From Bacteroidales bacterium UBA1179 (lineage in GTDB: Bacteria; Bacteroidota; Bacteroidia; Bacteroidales; Bacteroidaceae): a DNA stretch of 10,063 bases. Positions 7,501-10,063 of this stretch are shown piece by piece. Positions within the stretch are counted from its first letter, which is position 1, and the number at the start of each line of letters is the position of its first letter. Both the position numbers and the translations under genes were made by a program. The stretch is taken from NCBI GenBank assembly GCA_002309915.1, contig DBYT01000013.1, positions 1,562 through 11,624 of the forward strand, given 5' to 3'. A model generated the notes under the pieces. It ran no database searches. It worked only from the letters and a program-made list of their open reading frames with translations, and was not told the DNA's origin.

Positions 7501-8495
7501 AGATGCTTGTACGTATGCATCATGGTACCATCAAGGCCGAGAACCGCACGGACGGTCAGACGGGTAGCGTGTTCTCGTTCCGTCTGCCGCTTGGCAACAG
7601 TCATATTGCCCCTGAGGATATTGTGGACAACGATCAGATTGCCCGTCCGCAACTGGAGCGTAACCGCGCCAGCCTGGATTATGACGAGCCTGAGGATAAG
7701 AACCATATCAAGAGTAATGTCAAGGTGCTGCTGGTGGATGATGATGATTCGATGCTGGATTATCTGTCGGACAGCCTCAAGCACAACTATCGCATCATTA
7801 CCGCTCGTAACGGTAAGGAGGGTCTGAAATATGCCGTTTCGCAGATGCCGGATCTTATCATCACTGATGTGGTCATGCCGGAAATGGATGGTATTCAGTT
7901 GGTTAAGGCTCTTAAGGGCAACTCGCTGGTTAGTCACATTCCGGTTATCATGCTGTCCGGTAAGAACAAACTGCAGGACCGCATGCTGGGTCTGGATACC
8001 GGCGCTGACAGTTACCTGCCCAAGCCGTTCTATATGAGTGAGCTTAAGGCTCTTATGTCAAACCTTATCAGCAACCGTCTGATTGTTAAGGGTAAGTTCT
8101 CGGGACAGCAGGAGCAGGCTGAGAATGTGGCTGAGGTTAAGTTTGAATCCAGCGACGAGCAGTTCATGAAGCGTGTCATGGAGATTGTGAACGCCAATAT
8201 CTCCAACAGTGACTTCAATATCACCCAGATGGTTGATGAGGTGGGTATGAGCCGCACTCAGCTGCATCGCAAGCTCAAGGAGCTGACCGGCTTCTCGGCC
8301 GCCCGTTTCATGCAGAACATCCGTATGCAGCAGGCCATGAAACTGCTCAAGGAGAAGCGCGTAAACGTATCGCAAATAGCCTACAGCGTAGGTTTCGCCT
8401 CACAAACCCACTTCTCGACCACCTTCAAGCAGTACTACGGCGTAAGCCCGACGGAGTACATCCGACAGCTGGAGGCAGACGAATCGAACAAGTAA
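4515..8495 (+). CDS. Hybrid two-component system sensor/regulator (HTCS)
   Basis: One 1326-residue chain carries a whole signalling pathway. Residues 1-19 are a signal peptide. About 40-640 carry at least eleven WIG-type propeller motifs (FIWIGTENG, TLWIGTNRG, TIWIGTASG, IIWFGTTKG and others), fitting two seven-bladed periplasmic propellers. About 679-740 is a Y_Y_Y domain, and about 760-779 is the membrane segment. The kinase has phospho-acceptor His803 in an unusual AHEICAP box, N-box NLLSN (916-920), DTGIG (957-961) and MGMGIGL (986-992). The receiver has DDDD (1075-1078), phospho-acceptor Asp1118 in TDVVMPEMDG and Lys1170 in LPKPF. An AraC-type HTH fills about 1212-1318. HTCS proteins bind oligosaccharides and activate nearby polysaccharide genes; XynR of P. 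bryantii is a xylan example. The divergent esterase is the likeliest target. The ATG at 4515 is chosen because it begins a signal peptide and follows a consensus promoter. The last four codons and stop lie in the left arm of a palindromic element. Confidence 0.93.
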   Translation: MRKPIIALLAGLLFIPVNAQRTYRYSMGQLSNNRFQAICEDNSGFIWIGTENGLNRYDGYHFQKFFHDNNDSLSLMSNYIRSLYTDDDGTLWIGTNRGIQYLKPSEKSFHTVFFPGSRLPYIQQITKLSDGRIWIAAPGDGLYWVDPQNPVQVNGIVSLNNYAPAQAIFRAFVEDGDGTIWIGTASGVLLYDPHNDKITEFSPDVIKGDITGINKNDSGDIFISTHNHLYVWSTIRRRLSRITPEEGIWEITHLFMDREGLKISLRGKGMMYLTDDGRLEQYELKPQDRSLERLDVSAMYLDRAGNRWIGCFLSDLILVTKDRNEFEYWKFSDYQEDVSGTVTAMVLDSENRLWIGYNNNGMTCMSSTGRVLMSGWNNPNTPYISCLFRDSRNRIWAGCPNQGLALLNTHNGGIEMVIANEFSNVSSIAEDSKGRIYYSELGTGFSRFNPADMKTEVYTEFAKRSRKGGSLNNDWIHIMIVDSWNRLWIGHDNGADCFDIDRSEFIDNDKLSAAMGTSGCTCILEEREGIIWFGTTKGVIVYNMTNGVASILDTSKGLSSNDIRGMVKDGEGYIWVSTPGGVNRINPDDFEVSRFYTEERAFNGVSAFSSREDRAYFASNTGITAFYPYRIFTESTVNKVVLTGFYLNGELISSGALSGGKPISDKPLSVSDQFRLAYRDNSFTLEFSSLNYGDEQSLIYEYSMTPGGGEWVSNPAGVNRFSFSQLGYGRYTLSVRARLNDIISLPRTYIIKIEAPWYASSVAMIVYILLMMALLLVIFRTRRRTRQREMDEAKFQSFINVAHEICAPMTMVISPLEDMLQNSSIPPEVQSNLRQMHKSSTRILSLINQLLDMRKFDEGQMQLHFAETDLINFLMGPFELYTQMAEKRNIDFTFNHPMADQTIWIDRDSIDKVIMNLLSNAFKYTNDGGKIEMSVEVGTDDHEKGPLHNYVEVSISDTGIGLDKDDIERVFQRFYRADNKMTSVTMGMGIGLNYSQMLVRMHHGTIKAENRTDGQTGSVFSFRLPLGNSHIAPEDIVDNDQIARPQLERNRASLDYDEPEDKNHIKSNVKVLLVDDDDSMLDYLSDSLKHNYRIITARNGKEGLKYAVSQMPDLIITDVVMPEMDGIQLVKALKGNSLVSHIPVIMLSGKNKLQDRMLGLDTGADSYLPKPFYMSELKALMSNLISNRLIVKGKFSGQQEQAENVAEVKFESSDEQFMKRVMEIVNANISNSDFNITQMVDEVGMSRTQLHRKLKELTGFSAARFMQNIRMQQAMKLLKEKRVNVSQIAYSVGFASQTHFSTTFKQYYGVSPTEYIRQLEADESNK

Positions 8496-8538
8496 AATTC
8501 AGGGGGTATAGTCTCCAGAACTACGCGCTTCGCGCTAT

Positions 8539-8630
8539 CCCTCCCATCCACAATAAGACGCTCTGGAAGGCATGAGTAAACTCCTACCTTCCAGAGCATC
8601 TTCTTGAGGACGGGCCCCTCCCGTTCACAA
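8539..8630. repeat. Pair of 15-bp direct repeats flanking the central hairpin
   Basis: CCCTCCCATCCACAA (8539-8553) and CCCTCCCGTTCACAA (8616-8630) match at 13 of 15 positions. On the minus strand they read TTGTGRAYGGGAGGG. Small GC-rich hairpins lie on their outer sides: GCGCTTCGCGC (8525-8535) and GCCCACGGGC (8631-8640). Confidence 0.6.
8560..8597. repeat. Central hairpin of the palindromic element
   Basis: GCTCTGGAAGG (8560-8570) pairs perfectly with CCTTCCAGAGC (8587-8597) around a 16-base loop. No T-run follows on either strand, so it is not a standard terminator. Confidence 0.75.
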
Positions 8631-8727
8631 GCCCACGGGCGGCCATGGTTCCTGAGACCATACCCCCTGAATTTTACTTGTTCGATTCTATTACACCTTG
8701 GGAGAGGGTGCAAATGGAGTCTTTTTG

Positions 8728-8735
8728 TATATTTG
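8728..8735 (+). promoter_or_regulatory. Candidate -7 box of nfo
   Basis: TATATTTG matches TAnnTTTG exactly, but it ends only 4 bases before the nfo ATG, which would give an almost leaderless transcript. There is no TTTG 19-21 bases upstream. An overlapping alternative is TCTTTTTG (8720-8727, 7 of 8 matches) with CTTG (8697-8700) at a 19-bp spacer, giving a leader of a few bases. Confidence 0.4.
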
Positions 8736-8739
8736 TGAT

Positions 8740-9573
8740 ATGAAACATATTGGTCCACACGTATCAGCTTCCGGGGGTGTTTTCAATGCTCCGATTAATG
8801 CAATGGCAGTAGGCGCATCGGCCTTTGCCCTGTTCACCAAGAACCAGCGCCAGTGGTTTAGTACACCTTTGCAACAAACTGAAATTGAGAAGTTTAAGGC
8901 GGAGGTGTTGAAGTCCGGAATTGAGCCGGAATACATACTTCCGCATGACAGTTACCTGATCAATTTGGGCAGTCCCGATGCTGAGGGACTGGAGAAATCA
9001 CGTGCCTCATTCCTGGATGAAATGCAGCGCTGTGAGCAGTTGGGTCTGACCATGCTCAACTTCCATCCGGGTAGTCATCTTAAGCAGATAACACCTGAGG
9101 AGTGCATGGACCTGATAGCAGAGAGCATCAACATCACTTTGGAAAAGACCAAGGGTGTAACTGCTGTAATAGAAAACACAGCAGGGCAGGGCTCAAACAT
9201 TGGTTTTGCTTTCTGGCAGATAAAGCGCATAATAGACGGAGTGACCGATAAATCCCGCGTTGGAGTCTGCATTGACACCTGCCACACCTACACAGCCGGC
9301 TATGACCTCAAGAATGCCTACGAGAGCGTCTGGGAAGAGTTTGACAACGAAATCGGCATGAACTACCTTAGAGCAATTCATCTGAACGACAGCAAAAAGG
9401 AACTGGCAACCCGTGTAGATCGCCACGACTCCATAGGCAAAGGCTTTCTGGGTCTGGACTTCTTCAAGAAAATAATGAAGGATGAGAATCTGAACCACAT
9501 CCCCTTCATCCTGGAGACCCCCGATGAAACATTATGGGCTGAAGAAATAGAGCTGTTACACTCTTTTGAGTGA
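8740..9573 (+). CDS. nfo: Endonuclease IV (AP endonuclease)
   Basis: This 277-residue protein is the usual length for bacterial endonuclease IV, which cuts DNA at abasic sites and removes blocked 3' ends in base-excision repair. All nine metal-binding positions of the trinuclear zinc site are visible: His69 (LPHD), His109 (FHPG), Glu145 (IENTAGQG), Asp179 and His182 (CIDTCH), His214 (AIHLNDS), Asp227 and His229 (VDRHDSIG) and Glu259 (LETP). The start at 8740 gives MKHIGPHVSASGG, which aligns with the conserved family N-terminus (MKYIGAHVSAAGG in E. coli). The in-frame ATG at 8698 would add 14 residues without likeness and is rejected. The gene is separated from the HTCS by the palindromic element and converges on mutS2 with a 1-bp gap. 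It is a complete, ordinary housekeeping gene. Confidence 0.96.
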   Translation: MKHIGPHVSASGGVFNAPINAMAVGASAFALFTKNQRQWFSTPLQQTEIEKFKAEVLKSGIEPEYILPHDSYLINLGSPDAEGLEKSRASFLDEMQRCEQLGLTMLNFHPGSHLKQITPEECMDLIAESINITLEKTKGVTAVIENTAGQGSNIGFAFWQIKRIIDGVTDKSRVGVCIDTCHTYTAGYDLKNAYESVWEEFDNEIGMNYLRAIHLNDSKKELATRVDRHDSIGKGFLGLDFFKKIMKDENLNHIPFILETPDETLWAEEIELLHSFE

Positions 9574-9586
9574 TTTAGCCTAAATC
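9572..9586. other. Small perfect palindrome across the two convergent stop codons
   Basis: GATTTA-GCC-TAAATC overlaps the last bases of the nfo stop TGA and the whole mutS2 stop. With a 6-bp AT-rich stem it is too weak for a standard terminator, but no other terminator is visible between the genes. Confidence 0.4.
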
Positions 9587-10063
9587 AACGACGGTTATTC
9601 CGTGACCGCCAAACTGGATGTGCTCGTCGTGGTAGTCCTTGACGGCGGGGACGGTGTGGAGGTACTGGCGGATCAGGTTGCGGAGGATTCCGTTTCCGGT
9701 GCCGTGGAGTATGCGGACGCGGCTCATTCCTATGAGCGTGGCGTCATCAATGAAGTGCATTACGGTCTGGATGGCTTCGTCACCACGCATTCCGCGGACA
9801 TCGATATCGGGCTTGAAAGCCAGCTTGCGGTTGTAGATGTCGTCGTGGGTCTGCTTGCTCACGTATGTGGCGGTGCGTATCTCCTGAACCTTTACGGGCT
9901 GGGCGGGTTCCAGACGGTTGGCCTTGACCGATGTGGTTATCTGGCCGAATGCTACGGTGACATCGCTCTTGTTGACCGATATCACCTCGCCAACCTGTGT
10001 CTGACCGGCCAGACGGACGGTGTCACCCACCTTGAACTGGCGCTTGCCGGATGTTACAGGTAT
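9575..10063 (-). CDS. mutS2: MutS2 family protein, C-terminal fragment with Smr domain
   Basis: The frame is open to the right edge of the window, so the N-terminal part is missing; 162 residues remain. They begin in a KOW-like beta segment (FKVGDTVRLAGQTQVGEVI). After a linker comes the Smr domain, with IDVRGMRGDEA (the LDLRG-like motif), ILHGTGNG (the conserved HGTG motif) and the C-terminal GGHGITVVDLG, which matches the usual GG.G.T.V.L end of MutS2. The Smr domain has nuclease activity in some members. MutS2 acts in limiting recombination and, in some bacteria, in ribosome-collision rescue. The ATPase domain is outside the window. The GTG at 10030 is an internal valine codon, not a start. 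Confidence 0.9.
   Translation of the reverse strand: MPVTSGKRQFKVGDTVRLAGQTQVGEVISVNKSDVTVAFGQITTSVKANRLEPAQPVKVQEIRTATYVSKQTHDDIYNRKLAFKPDIDVRGMRGDEAIQTVMHFIDDATLIGMSRVRILHGTGNGILRNLIRQYLHTVPAVKDYHDEHIQFGGHGITVVDLG

Larger units (their letters stand above)
8481..8688. repeat. 208-bp palindromic element with long inverted-repeat arms (possible MITE-like repeat)
   Basis: The left arm 8481-8509 (starting GAATCGAACAAGTAAAATTC) is perfectly complementary to 8660-8688 over 29 bp. Pairing continues to about 8521/8648 with three mismatches, so each arm is about 41 bp. The interior holds a hairpin, a pair of 15-bp direct repeats and two small GC-rich hairpins. No protein gene is credible inside it. 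The left arm covers the HTCS stop codon; the right arm ends 51 bp before nfo. I see no clear target-site duplication and no T-run of a normal terminator. It may be a non-autonomous mobile repeat, a structured RNA, or a recombination-prone palindrome. The structure is certain; its nature is not. Confidence 0.7.

Noticed and set aside
7461..7937. Leftward open frame of 158 residues inside the HTCS kinase and receiver region
   Set aside because: It is fully covered by well-supported kinase and receiver motifs on the other strand.
8481..8688. Palindrome as an integron attC site or CRISPR repeat
   Set aside because: No GTTRRRY/RYYYAAC core pair is placed as in attC sites, there is no integrase or cassette, and there are no regularly spaced repeats.
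8435..8758. Leftward open frame of 107 residues across the palindromic element
   Set aside because: It overlaps the HTCS end and the nfo start and consists mostly of the palindrome; it shows no signal peptide, domain or conserved composition. It could be checked by seeing whether the frame stays open in other copies of the element.

Overview
The window looks like a chromosomal segment from a Bacteroidales bacterium, probably a Prevotella- or Bacteroides-like species living on plant polysaccharide. Three things point there: a hybrid two-component system (HTCS) with the Bacteroidetes layout of periplasmic propellers, kinase, receiver and AraC domain on one chain; promoter boxes of the Bacteroidetes form TTTG...TAnnTTTG; and a set of secreted CAZyme-type proteins. 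The genus is inference. I see no tRNA, rRNA, CRISPR array or transposase.

Layout. Positions 1-549 (+) hold the C-terminal end of a GH115 xylan alpha-glucuronidase. It is followed by a hairpin terminator that serves both strands. Three leftward genes then share an orientation and may form one transcription unit, read from right to left: an SGNH/XynE-like esterase (4321-3122), a secreted CotH-family protein with three glycine-rich tracts (3064-1349), and a small glycine-rich secreted or membrane protein of unknown function (1292-588). Divergent from the esterase, across a 193-bp intergenic region, is the HTCS sensor/regulator (4515-8495, +). Its promoter has both consensus boxes, each lying inside a copy of a 9-bp repeat. 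Downstream of the HTCS is a 208-bp palindromic element (8481-8688) whose left arm includes the last codons and stop of the HTCS. Then come endonuclease IV (nfo, 8740-9573, +) and, convergent with a 1-bp gap, the C-terminal end of MutS2 (9575-10063, -).

How it fits together. GH115 enzymes remove (4-O-methyl)glucuronic acid from xylan, XynE-like SGNH enzymes are thought to remove acyl groups, and HTCS proteins sense oligosaccharides in the periplasm and switch on such genes. The left 8.5 kb therefore reads as the edge of a xylan-side-chain utilisation locus with its own regulator. No SusC/SusD pair is visible, so whether this is a full polysaccharide utilisation locus cannot be judged here. nfo and mutS2 are housekeeping DNA-maintenance genes and mark the end of the accessory block.

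The least explained parts are the palindromic element at 8481-8688, the pair of adjacent Gly/Phe-rich secreted proteins (CotH-like and the 234-residue unknown), and the repeats over the HTCS promoter.
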